8,786 bases of DNA from Actinomycetes bacterium (GCA_021807965.1 JAKBCI010000048.1:1-8786), one strand, 5' to 3'; counted from the stretch's first letter, positions 1-7,531 are shown. Translations and numbers: made by a program. The notes: generated by a model from the sequence alone, not told the origin.

Positions 1-501
1 CAGTTCTCGATCATCGGGATCATCGTCGTCGGGGTTGTTGGCTCGCTCATCGGCTCGGTCATCGCCTACGAGCTCGGTCGCACGCTCGGGCGGGCGATTG
101 TGGACCGCTGGGGCAAGTGGATCCTCTTGACCCACGGCGACCTCGACGCCGCCGAGCGGTGGTTCGCGCGCTACGGCGCCGCCTCGGTGCTGATCGGGCG
201 CATCTTGCCGGTTGTGCGAACCGTGATCTCACTGCCGGCCGGCGTCGCCGAGATGAAGCGGGGACCCTTCGCGATTCTCACTGTCATCGGTTCGGCCATC
301 TGGATCACGTTGCTGAGCGTGCTCGGCTACGCGGCGGGCTCGAACTGGACCAGGGTCAGTCACGACTTCCACCTCCTGCAGAATCCGATGATCGTCATCA
401 TCGTGCTCGTGCTCGCCTGGGGCTTCTGGCACCGCGTGCGCACGGTTCGCCGGTACCACGCGGGACAGTCGGCCAGTCGGGGGCGCCACGCGAAGGACTG
501 A
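1..501 (+). CDS. DedA-family membrane protein (5'-truncated by window edge)
   Basis: The reading frame is open from base 1 to the TGA at 499-501, giving 166 residues. DedA proteins are usually about 200-220 aa, so roughly the first 40-60 residues lie outside the window. Seen: a hydrophobic segment at about residues 1-25 ending in a Y-x-L-G-R-x-x-G pattern; the family core with R67 and R73 spaced as R-x-x-P-x-x-R, followed by S-L-P-A-G and a phenylalanine turn; and further hydrophobic stretches at about 90-113 and 128-142. The tail is short, basic and probably cytosolic. The two arginines match those known to be essential in E. coli YqjA/YghB. The acidic residue found in the G-D-x-x-x-Y motif of those proteins is a serine here, as I recall for the YngC-like branch. 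Family role: polytopic inner-membrane proteins linked to lipid-carrier or phospholipid translocation and envelope homeostasis. The specific substrate is unknown. A GTG at 100 is internal, not the start. Confidence 0.93.
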   Translation, partial: QFSIIGIIVVGVVGSLIGSVIAYELGRTLGRAIVDRWGKWILLTHGDLDAAERWFARYGAASVLIGRILPVVRTVISLPAGVAEMKRGPFAILTVIGSAIWITLLSVLGYAAGSNWTRVSHDFHLLQNPMIVIIVLVLAWGFWHRVRTVRRYHAGQSASRGRHAKD

Positions 502-599
502 GGGCGCCGTTCGGTGATTCGCCGGCCAGTGGACATCGCCACGCGTCGCGACTACTTGAATATGGTTTCGAGAGTTGCCTCGGGTAACCTTCGTGCACG

Positions 600-1985
600 A
601 TGACCTCTTTGCGTGCCGTCTCACGTCTCGCGACGATCGCGGTGGCCGCGTCGCTGGTCGCTTCGCTGGCGGCCACCCCCATCATGGCCAGCGCATCTCC
701 GACGTCCATTGGCGAGTGGCTGACGGTCGCGCCCGACGCCAAGCTCATGGGACTCGCCACCGACGGCGCGGGCGACCTCTTGGCGTTCTCATCGTCGGGA
801 CAGCTGAACATGTTCTCGGCGGCGCAGTTGAGCGGTGCCATGGCCGGCGTGCCGACGAACGCGCCGGCCCGTAGACTCGCCGCCATCATCGCCGCCGGGT
901 ACTGGATCAGCGGGATTGCCGTCGCGCGCAATGGCACCGTTTACTTCGATGGTGGCGGTCTGCCGACGATCTGGTCGCTGGGGTCGGGGGCGCACGCGCC
1001 GTCGGTGCTCGACGTCACGCCCAACACGCTCACGAGCGTCTCCGGTCTCGCGCTGTCGGCGGACCAGCGCTCGTTGTACGTCGCGGACCAGCAGAGCGGC
1101 GCGGTCTACCGGATCAGCCTCGCGACGATGCAGGCGACGATCGTCTTTAACTCCGAGGGCGACAGCCTGCAGCAGGTGGTGCTCGACGGCTCGGGCAATC
1201 TCTACGTCACGGGACTCGGCGGCAACGTGTACGAGGTGCCCGCCTCGTCACTGGCCAGTGCCGGTCTCGTCGCCACCGTGGGCCACGGAGCGTTTCTCGT
1301 CGCGCACTACGGCGCGCGCGATAACCCCAACGGGCTGGCGGTCGATTCCTCGGGCAACCTCTACGTGTCGACGTGCGCGAACCTCGCGCCGCCCTTCTCC
1401 GCCATCAGCGTGGTCACGAGAAGTTCGGTGGCCGCGGCGGTGGCTCGTTCGACACCGGCGACCTTCGCCAACGGCGGCGTGGTCTCCATCGCCGACACCT
1501 CGGCCGAGCCCCAGTTCTTGTGCATCCAGCCACTCGTCGTCTTTGGCGGCGTCCTGTACGCGGGGGACTGGACCAACTCGAAGATCTGGGGTCTACCCCT
1601 CAGTACGCTCGGCGGGCTGGTCAATCCGCCACCGCTCGCCCCGGGCGCCGTTCGCTTGCGTCGAACGGCGTCGACGCTATCGGCGACGTGGAACCCGAGC
1701 GCCGGGGCGGTCGACTACTCCTGCACCCTCATGTACGGCTACAACGTCCCGTCGACGTTTCGCGAGACGACGCTGTCGACCTCGTGCTGGTTCGGCGGAC
1801 TCTCGCCGACCGTCAGTTACGGCTTGCGCGTGACCGCGAACGGACCTAACGGCAGCTCGCTCGGCGTCGTCGACTTCGCGAAGGCGCCGCGAATGACGTC
1901 CATCACGTGCGTGAAGGGGCGCCTCACCCAACGCGTCACCGCGTACCAGCCTCGCTGTCCGTCGGGCTTTCGAGTGAAGCGCTAG
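600..1985 (+). CDS. Secreted NHL-like beta-propeller protein with Fn3-like domain and two-Cys C-terminal tail
   Basis: 461 aa. An N-terminal signal peptide (R5 and R9, hydrophobic core about 10-29, likely signal peptidase I cut after A-S-A at 30-32) predicts export. The body shows about six propeller-like strand repeats at roughly 46-72, 101-128, 146-173, 189-213, 243-272 and 308-331. Several carry the NHL-like pattern L-A-x-D-x-x-G-N-L-Y-V. Residues about 346-428 look like a fibronectin type III domain, with C375 and C396 able to pair inside it. Residues 434-461 form a separate basic tail with C437 and C453. NHL/SMP-30-like propellers are often binding scaffolds or lactonases; no catalytic residues can be assigned here, so the function is unknown. 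The ATG at 600 is chosen because it gives the complete signal peptide. No clear Shine-Dalgarno precedes it. A TAACCT at 585-590 could be a -10 for a nearly leaderless transcript, but this is weak. Its TAG stop shares a CTAG with a possible minus-strand ORF. Confidence 0.86.
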   Translation: MTSLRAVSRLATIAVAASLVASLAATPIMASASPTSIGEWLTVAPDAKLMGLATDGAGDLLAFSSSGQLNMFSAAQLSGAMAGVPTNAPARRLAAIIAAGYWISGIAVARNGTVYFDGGGLPTIWSLGSGAHAPSVLDVTPNTLTSVSGLALSADQRSLYVADQQSGAVYRISLATMQATIVFNSEGDSLQQVVLDGSGNLYVTGLGGNVYEVPASSLASAGLVATVGHGAFLVAHYGARDNPNGLAVDSSGNLYVSTCANLAPPFSAISVVTRSSVAAAVARSTPATFANGGVVSIADTSAEPQFLCIQPLVVFGGVLYAGDWTNSKIWGLPLSTLGGLVNPPPLAPGAVRLRRTASTLSATWNPSAGAVDYSCTLMYGYNVPSTFRETTLSTSCWFGGLSPTVSYGLRVTANGPNGSSLGVVDFAKAPRMTSITCVKGRLTQRVTAYQPRCPSGFRVKR

Positions 1986-2134
1986 GGATACGCCACGAGT
2001 GGCACGTAGCCTTCGAGGTTTGCGAGCGGAGCGACCCGTGAGACATCGGCGAGGGCCCCGTCGTGCCGTCCTGGCGACGCCCGCGCCCAGTCGCGCCAGC
2101 ATTCGCCGCGCGTTAGCACCGTCTCGGCGTCCAC
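1982..2134 (-). CDS. Possible small or remnant ORF in the gap before the SNF2 gene
   Basis: This minus-strand frame of 50 codons runs from a GTG at 2132-2134 to a TAG at 1982-1984. The stop overlaps the forward TAG at 1983-1985 through a shared CTAG. My hand count gives GC by codon position of about 80, 56 and 78 percent, the low-second-position shape expected of coding DNA. The peptide is not arginine-rich, whereas the same DNA read in another plus-strand frame is, as expected when the minus strand codes. The frame stays open upstream into the start of the SNF2 gene, to an in-frame stop at 2228-2230, so it could be the decayed 3' end of a longer gene. I see no Shine-Dalgarno and do not recognise the sequence. 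It may still be chance, because the frame is short. Confidence 0.22.
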   Translation of the reverse strand: MDAETVLTRGECWRDWARASPGRHDGALADVSRVAPLANLEGYVPLVAYP

Positions 2135-2145
2135 TAGCCGCCCGT

Positions 2146-2151
2146 GGGGGA
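2146..2151 (+). promoter_or_regulatory. Ribosome binding site of the SNF2 gene
   Basis: GGGGGA lies 5 bases upstream of the GTG at 2157. It is one of only two reasonable Shine-Dalgarno sites I found in the window and it fixes the GTG as the start. Confidence 0.6.
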
Positions 2152-2156
2152 CGTCC

Positions 2157-5100
2157 GTGCTGAGTGCGGCCGATCGAACGACCCTGCAGCGGCTCGTCGA
2201 TGCGCGGACGTTCGCTCGTGGACTGGCCTACGCTCGCTCGGGTGCGGTGATCGCGTGCACGTGGTCCGACGACGGATCCAGGGTGCTGGGCGAGGTCCGC
2301 GGCACCGCGCCCGCGCCGTACCAGGCACTGGTGGTTTTGGGCCGCACGCCAACGGGGGCGCTGCGCGCGTGGCGCGCCAGCTGCACGTGTCCGGTCGGTG
2401 TCAACTGCAAGCACGCCGTCGCGCTGCTGCTCGCCACAGTCGCGTCTGGCGAGTCCACCGCCCAGTCGTCCGCTGATGTCACGCCGATTGCCACGCCGCC
2501 GCCCGCCTCGCGCGCGGGCGTCGAGGACCGCGCGACGAGCAACCAGCCGTCCCACGAGCCAGCGCCTTCGTTCGAGCCGGCGGCGCCGTGGGAGTTGGCG
2601 CTGCGTGGGCTGCTCACTGTCCCAGCGGGCGCGAGTGACGCGGGGGTTGGCCTGCTCGTCGAATGGCTCGAGTCCACGTCGAAGCAGAGCCGGCCAGCAG
2701 CGGGACCGGGGATTCGACTTCGTCCGATCACGGTCACCCGCTCGGGTGGCTGGAGCGCCTCGGAGTTGACGTGGTCGAATCTCGACTACCACCGTCGCGG
2801 ATCCGATCCCTCGTCGCGCGAGGTTATGCGCCTCTTGCGCGAGGTGCTCGCGATCAGTCGCCTCGCCGAGTCGGGTTCGACGTCACGCTACCGCTACAAC
2901 GAGGAGGTGTGGCTCGACCAGATCAACAGCCCGTTGATCTGGGGCGTGTGGCGTGAGATTCGCGACGCATCCGTGCCCGTGCTTTCGTCGCTGCGTCCAC
3001 CAGTTGCGGTAGCGCTCGACGAGGATCTGGCGCGTGTCGCCCTCGACGTGACCCGACGCGACGCGACGGTGCGTCTCGCGGCGCACGTGGCGATCGGCTC
3101 GACGACTATTCCCGCTCGGTCGACGATGGTGCTCGGTCGCCCGGCGCGCGGGATCGCGTGGTGGGACGACGTGGTGGACGACGCGGGCCAGGTAGCCCCT
3201 TCGCGACTCCACCTGGCGGCCTTCGATGATGCGGTGGACGAGACGTTCCGTGACCTTATCGAGGGGGATGTCCTCGTCGTGCCCGCCGGAGACGAACGTC
3301 GTTTCGTCGACGAGTTCGTCCCGCTGCTACAGGCGCGCGTCACCACTGGCTCGAGTGACGAGTCGGTCGCGCTGCGCGAGCTCGGGCCCGTCGAGTTGGT
3401 ACTGCTCGTGACCTACGACGAGGGCCGCGTTCGACTTGCCTGGGCGCGCTCGCGCGCGGGCGTCTCGTGGCGCTCGTCGCTCTGGGAGTCTCACTGGTTC
3501 ACGTCGGGACCCGACGGCGATCGAGCGGTGCGCGCCGCGACCGAGCTGCTCACGGGCGTGCCCGGGCTCGTCACCACGCACGCCGAGGGTCCCCGCCTGG
3601 CGGCGACGGCTGAACTGGATGGTATTGCCGCCGTCCGCTTTATCGCCGAACTCGTGCCGAAGCTCGCCGAACTTCCCGGGGTAGTCGTCCAGGTGAGTGG
3701 TGAACTCCCGCGATTTGTCGAATCGGCCGACCCACCCATCGTGCGACTCGGTGGCGAGTCATCTCGTGACGGCGACTGGTTCGATCTCGCGGTGGAGGTG
3801 ACCATTGGTGGCGAGGTCGTCTCGTTCCAACAACTCTTCACCGCGCTCGCCGAGGGCTATTCGCATCTCGTGCTGCCCTCGGGAACGTACTTCTCGCTCG
3901 ACCGTGACGAGCTGCGCCAGCTGCACCAAGTCATCCTCGAGGCGCGCTCGCTTCACGATGGGCCGGCCAACACCGTGCGCCTGAGTCGATTCCAAGCGAG
4001 CACCTGGGAGGACCTCTGCGACATCGCTGTCGTGACCGAGCAGGCCAGCGCCTGGAACGAGTCGGTTCGTGCGCTGGTCGACGCGGCCGACCGGGTCGAG
4101 CTCCCGACGCCCCCGACGCTCGCGGCGACGTTACGCCACTACCAGCTCGCGGGCTTCAACTGGCTCGCCTACCTGTTCGAGCACCGCCTCGGTGGCGTGC
4201 TCGCCGATGACATGGGGCTCGGCAAGACGGTGCAGGCCCTGGCCCTCATCTGTCACGCTCGAGCGCGCGATCCCGGTGCGCGCTTTCTCGTGATCGCGCC
4301 GACGAGCGTCGTCGCGAACTGGGCGAGCGAGTGCCGTCGATTCACCCCGACCCTACGGGTAGTCGCGCTGAGTGAGACCGAGCGCCGACGAGGTTCGCCG
4401 TTGCGCGATCTCGTCGCCGAGGCGGACGTCGTCATCACGTCCTACGCGCTCTTTCGCATCGAGTACGACGCCTACGACGCCGTGGCGTGGACGGGACTCT
4501 TCGTCGACGAGGCGCAGTTCGCGAAGAACCGTCTCGCCAAGACCTACCAGCTCATCAAGAAGCTGCCCGTGCCCTACAAGGTGGCGATGACGGGGACGCC
4601 GATGGAGAACAACCTGATGGAGCTGTGGGCGCTCGTGTCGATTGCGGCACCGGGCCTCTTTGCGAGCCACCAGAACTTCGAGGCGTACTACCGCACCCCC
4701 ATCGAGCGAAACCGCGACGTCGAGCGGCTCGCCCAGCTGCGCCGGCGCCTTCGTCCGCTGATGCTGCGCCGGACCAAGGAGCAGGTCATCGCGGAACTGC
4801 CCGAGAAGCAGGAACAGGTGCTCGAACTCGAACTGAGCCCACGGCATCACAAGCTCTACCAGACCTACCTCGCGCGCGAGCGCCAGAAGGTGCTCGGGCT
4901 GGTCGAGGACGTGCGCCGGAATCGCTTCGAGATCCTGAAGTCGCTCACCGTGCTGCGCCAGGCCAGCCTCGCCGTCTCCCTGGTTGACGAGAAGCACGCG
5001 GCGGTCCCCTCGACCAAGCTCGACGTGCTCGTGGCGATGGTCGAGGACGTCGTGGCCGACGGCCATCGGGTGCTCGTCTTCAGCCAGTTCACCCGTTTTC

Positions 5101-5513
5101 TCAAGCTCGCTCGAGAGCGAGTCACGGCGGCGGGCGTCGACAGCTGCTACCTCGACGGGCGAACGCGCAAGCGCGCGGCCGTGATCGACGCCTTTCGCGC
5201 CGGCGACGCGCCCGTCTTCTTCATCAGCCTGAAGGCCGGCGGGTTCGGGCTCAACCTGACCGAGGCCGACTACGTCATCCTGCTCGACCCGTGGTGGAAC
5301 CCGGCCACCGAAGCCCAGGCGGTGGACCGGGTGCACCGGATCGGCCAGGCGCGTCAGGTCATGGTGTACCGCTTGGTCGCCCGGGACACCATCGAAGAGA
5401 AGGTCATGGCGCTCAAGGCCAAGAAGTCCGCACTCTTCGCGAGCGTCGTTGACGCCGGGGGCTTCGAGACTGGGGCGCTGACCGCCGACGAAATCCGCGA
5501 TCTGGTGAGTTGA
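2157..5513 (+). CDS. SWIM zinc-finger SNF2-family helicase/ATPase (HelZ/HepA-like)
   Basis: 1118 aa. Domains in order: an N-terminal SWIM zinc finger with C76, C78, C84 and H86 (C-x-C-x5-C-x-H); a Pro/Ala/Ser-rich linker at about 100-145; a long region, about 145-650, matching in position the bacterial SNF2-associated domain; then a complete SNF2 motor. Motor motifs: Walker A with G687, G689, K690 and T691; motif Ia around 711-722; Walker B/DEAQ at D784-Q787; motif III M-T-G-T-P at 811-815; motif IV at 972-978; motif V at about 1024-1049, with the W-W-N-P signature near 1046-1049; motif VI with Q1054, R1058, R1061 and Q1064. No key residue is missing and there is no frameshift. SNF2 enzymes are ATP-driven double-stranded DNA translocases that displace bound proteins or polymerase; the SWIM finger probably binds nucleic acid or protein. 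The architecture matches M. tuberculosis HelZ (Rv2101), whose exact cellular role I cannot state. The gene stands alone, with no methylase or nuclease beside it. Confidence 0.97.
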   Translation: MLSAADRTTLQRLVDARTFARGLAYARSGAVIACTWSDDGSRVLGEVRGTAPAPYQALVVLGRTPTGALRAWRASCTCPVGVNCKHAVALLLATVASGESTAQSSADVTPIATPPPASRAGVEDRATSNQPSHEPAPSFEPAAPWELALRGLLTVPAGASDAGVGLLVEWLESTSKQSRPAAGPGIRLRPITVTRSGGWSASELTWSNLDYHRRGSDPSSREVMRLLREVLAISRLAESGSTSRYRYNEEVWLDQINSPLIWGVWREIRDASVPVLSSLRPPVAVALDEDLARVALDVTRRDATVRLAAHVAIGSTTIPARSTMVLGRPARGIAWWDDVVDDAGQVAPSRLHLAAFDDAVDETFRDLIEGDVLVVPAGDERRFVDEFVPLLQARVTTGSSDESVALRELGPVELVLLVTYDEGRVRLAWARSRAGVSWRSSLWESHWFTSGPDGDRAVRAATELLTGVPGLVTTHAEGPRLAATAELDGIAAVRFIAELVPKLAELPGVVVQVSGELPRFVESADPPIVRLGGESSRDGDWFDLAVEVTIGGEVVSFQQLFTALAEGYSHLVLPSGTYFSLDRDELRQLHQVILEARSLHDGPANTVRLSRFQASTWEDLCDIAVVTEQASAWNESVRALVDAADRVELPTPPTLAATLRHYQLAGFNWLAYLFEHRLGGVLADDMGLGKTVQALALICHARARDPGARFLVIAPTSVVANWASECRRFTPTLRVVALSETERRRGSPLRDLVAEADVVITSYALFRIEYDAYDAVAWTGLFVDEAQFAKNRLAKTYQLIKKLPVPYKVAMTGTPMENNLMELWALVSIAAPGLFASHQNFEAYYRTPIERNRDVERLAQLRRRLRPLMLRRTKEQVIAELPEKQEQVLELELSPRHHKLYQTYLARERQKVLGLVEDVRRNRFEILKSLTVLRQASLAVSLVDEKHAAVPSTKLDVLVAMVEDVVADGHRVLVFSQFTRFLKLARERVTAAGVDSCYLDGRTRKRAAVIDAFRAGDAPVFFISLKAGGFGLNLTEADYVILLDPWWNPATEAQAVDRVHRIGQARQVMVYRLVARDTIEEKVMALKAKKSALFASVVDAGGFETGALTADEIRDLVS

Positions 5514-5560
5514 GCGGTCGACGTAACCGGGTGTCCTTTGCTCCGCGGCCGTTGGCTGGC

Positions 5561-6673
5561 TTAGCTCGCGAGCCCCATGATTGTCCAGGTCGCGCCTCCG
5601 TCGGTGGTGCGTCGCAACGACGTGGTCGTCGTGCTCGTCGTGTTCTGGACACACAGCGCCACGCCGTGGCTCGCGTCGACGAAGACGAGGTTGTCGGCCG
5701 AGGTGCAGCGCAGGTTGCCGACGGCTCGCATGGTGTGGCGAGGTCCGTCGATCGCGTAGAGGTCCTGTGGTCGCGTCGTAAAGGGCCCAAAGTCGAGGTA
5801 CGCGAGCGAGCTCGACACGGGATCAAAGGCGCCGCCGCCGGTGCCGGCGAACGCGTAGCGCGAGATGCCCGCCCAGCTTGACCCGGCGTTCTGTGAGTAG
5901 AAGAAGGACACCATCATGCCCGTTGGACACTCGGCCCAGAGCACCGTCGCTGATGTGGGCGTGAGGTCGCAGGCCGAGACGCTCGCCAGCAGCGGCGCGG
6001 CGTGCTCGGTGAAGGTTCGACCGCCGTCACGCGAGACGAAGAGCTGTGGGCGGTTCGGCCCGTCAAAGTTCGCCCAGACGTTGGCGCCGTACGCGGCGAG
6101 CGCGAAGTGGCCACCGGCCAGTGCCGCCGGCAACGGCGAGAACGTCCACTGATTCGCATCGAGCGACGAGCGAGCCAAGCGGTAGTCCGTGCACACGTAG
6201 CGCCGCGCGCAGTGGGCGACGACCCCGTAGAGCTCGCGGCCCGTCGCGACGAGTTGGGTGAGCGACACGCCGGGCGCGAACCGCACGCGGCGCCACGACA
6301 TCGCCCCGTTTGTCGTCACGTACCACTCGAAGGACCTAAGACCACTCAGCGCGGCGTAGCCGTCCAGTGAGTTGGCGAAGACGAGCTGGCTGAGATTGCC
6401 GAGCACGCTACCTGGCGCGGGCGCTAGTGGGGGCAGTCGCCGCGCCGTGGCGCGGGTGGCACTCACGGTCGTGCGCTCGAGTTGCAGACACGGACCACGC
6501 GAACAGGTACCACTCGTCGTGCGCACGACGTAGAGGATCGTCGTTCCCGGGACACCGGTGACGAGCCACGGTCCGACCGGTTGAGGCGTTGCGGCGTCGG
6601 CGCTCGCCGGAGCGAGTGCGCCAGCGACGAGCGCCGCGGCGATCAGCCGTCCAAGGCGACGAGTGGCTGTCAC
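5561..6673 (-). CDS. Secreted Asp-box (BNR-like) beta-propeller protein with eight cysteines
   Basis: 370 aa. A signal peptide (basic residues 5, 6 and 9, hydrophobic core about 10-22, likely cut after A-D-A at 25-27) predicts export. Four Asp-box-like turns of the S/T-x-D/N-x-G-x-x-W/F type lie at about 120-127, 214-221, 260-267 and 356-363; the second and fourth are closest to consensus. This places the protein in the sialidase-like/VPS10-like propeller superfamily. No sialidase catalytic set (arginine triad, Tyr/Glu pair) can be recognised, so a structural or ligand-binding role is more likely than glycosidase activity. Cysteines at 57, 62, 155, 161, 235, 249, 323 and 341 form four close pairs, consistent with disulfides outside the cell. 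The GTG at 6671-6673 is the only sensible start: an in-frame TGA sits two codons upstream and the signal peptide needs this GTG. No Shine-Dalgarno is visible. The gene converges on the SNF2 gene across 47 bases that hold no convincing terminator. Confidence 0.88.
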   Translation of the reverse strand: MTATRRLGRLIAAALVAGALAPASADAATPQPVGPWLVTGVPGTTILYVVRTTSGTCSRGPCLQLERTTVSATRATARRLPPLAPAPGSVLGNLSQLVFANSLDGYAALSGLRSFEWYVTTNGAMSWRRVRFAPGVSLTQLVATGRELYGVVAHCARRYVCTDYRLARSSLDANQWTFSPLPAALAGGHFALAAYGANVWANFDGPNRPQLFVSRDGGRTFTEHAAPLLASVSACDLTPTSATVLWAECPTGMMVSFFYSQNAGSSWAGISRYAFAGTGGGAFDPVSSSLAYLDFGPFTTRPQDLYAIDGPRHTMRAVGNLRCTSADNLVFVDASHGVALCVQNTTSTTTTSLRRTTDGGATWTIMGLAS

Positions 6674-6806
6674 GTCTCATTGTTACTACGGCCAACCGCC
6701 ATGGCAGCCTGCAGCGATCGTCGTGTGGTTGCACTGGATGGCCCATCCGAGGCCTACAAGGTCCAAAAATGGTTGATCCGGCCCGCGTTACGAAGGCGAA
6801 CCTCGA

Positions 6807-6842
6807 CGTTGCGGCCCCGAGCCGCGGTGAGCGGCCGCAACG
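6807..6842 (-). terminator. Perfect 10-bp inverted repeat directly after the DUF2268 stop
   Basis: Arms 6807-6816 and 6833-6842 are exact reverse complements (CGTTGCGGCC / GGCCGCAACG) around a 16-base loop. The repeat abuts the stop codon at 6843-6845 of the minus-strand protease gene. No T tract follows on the minus strand; the nearest run of Ts is about 40 bases further on. It therefore fits the GC-rich, U-poor terminator-like or mRNA-end-stabilising hairpins described in actinobacteria. Confidence 0.55.
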
Positions 6843-7487
6843 CTACGCGATACCCAGTTCGAGTACGTCGCGTGACGATACGCCGATGAGTTCGGACGCC
6901 GGCTTGCCCATCGCATCGGCGTACGCCTTGCACAGTTGGTATCCGTAGGCATAGCCGAAGGAAAACGTCACGCCGTCGGCGCCAAAGAACCACTTCTTCG
7001 GGTTGAACTCGGGTTCGTACAACACCGCACGAGCAGCGGCAATCTCGTCGTCGGTGATGCTGGCCCGACTGAAGAATGGCGCTTCTCCGAACACCTCTTC
7101 CTCGAAGAGTTCGGCCATGCCCTCACTGATCAGCATCTGTCCGAGACTGCCTGCGCAGCCTGGGCCGCGCCAACGCATCGCGTGGTGAAACTCGTGTACG
7201 AGTGTTCGCTCGATGTGGTGGCGAGTTATCGCCGCCGAAGGATCGAGAGCCACGAGGATGGCGTGAGGCCCGTAGGTGTAGCCACCCACTCCCCATTCGG
7301 GAATGACGTCGTCGGGCGCGTCAAGCACCAGCACGTTCACGCCCTCAATGCCGAGCAACGCCTCGGTGTGCGCGACCGAGGACTGGAACGCGTCGTTGAC
7401 GACGTTGACGAGAGCATCCAGCGTGCCGCCGGCGTTGGCGATGAAGAGGCTCACGGGTCGCACGGTTGAATCCTCACAGTCCGTCAT
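6843..7487 (-). CDS. Putative Zn-dependent protease, DUF2268-like (HEXXH gluzincin type)
   Basis: 214 aa with no signal peptide or membrane segment, so probably cytosolic. The zinc motif H98-E99-F100-H101-H102 is plain. About 20 residues on, I-S-E122-G-M-A-E126 supplies a likely third ligand (E122), the pattern of gluzincin-fold metallopeptidases. The C-terminal G-Y-x-x-G-Y-Q-L segment (178-185) followed by a Lys/Tyr-rich helix also fits the DUF2268 'predicted Zn-dependent protease' family as I know it. Hydrolysis of peptide bonds is inferred from the motif; the substrate is unknown. The ATG at 7485-7487 is chosen because it is the first in-frame start before the conserved region. No Shine-Dalgarno is visible. 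A CATACT on the minus strand at 7512-7517 could be a -10. The gene is 261 bases from bcp and ends in its own hairpin, so it is probably transcribed alone. Confidence 0.86.
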   Translation of the reverse strand: MTDCEDSTVRPVSLFIANAGGTLDALVNVVNDAFQSSVAHTEALLGIEGVNVLVLDAPDDVIPEWGVGGYTYGPHAILVALDPSAAITRHHIERTLVHEFHHAMRWRGPGCAGSLGQMLISEGMAELFEEEVFGEAPFFSRASITDDEIAAARAVLYEPEFNPKKWFFGADGVTFSFGYAYGYQLCKAYADAMGKPASELIGVSSRDVLELGIA

Positions 7488-7531
7488 GTTCCAGTGGCGG
7501 ATGACGACGTCAGTATGTTGCCTACAGCTCG

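Noticed and set aside
1677..2792. Minus-strand open frame of 371 codons across the gap and SNF2 start
   Set aside because: Very arginine-rich, antisense to two real genes, with no domain or ribosome site. The better minus-strand candidate in the gap is in a different frame.
2157..5513. SNF2 helicase as part of a DISARM-like or other defence island
   Set aside because: No methyltransferase, phospholipase D-type protein, DUF1998 protein or nuclease lies on either side, and the SWIM plus SNF2 layout matches the widespread HelZ type.
5564..5573. 10-base palindrome GCTCGCGAGC near the convergent gene ends
   Set aside because: It lies inside the last codons of the Asp-box gene, has no loop and no T tract, and such palindromes are expected by chance in this base composition.
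4353..5654. Long minus-strand open frame (433 codons) opposite the SNF2 motor
   Set aside because: It is opposite strongly conserved SNF2 motifs, its composition is His/Arg/Asp/Glu-rich as expected of an antisense shadow in high-GC DNA, and it has no recognisable domain.
5510..5881. Plus-strand frame beginning at the SNF2 stop codon
   Set aside because: Arg-rich and antisense to the Asp-box propeller gene, with no domain. Overlap with the SNF2 end is incidental.
6674..6806. Possible tRNA or small RNA gene suggested by the short palindromes
   Set aside because: No T-loop GGTTCGAATCC-type sequence, no acceptor stem pairing and no cloverleaf could be drawn on either strand.
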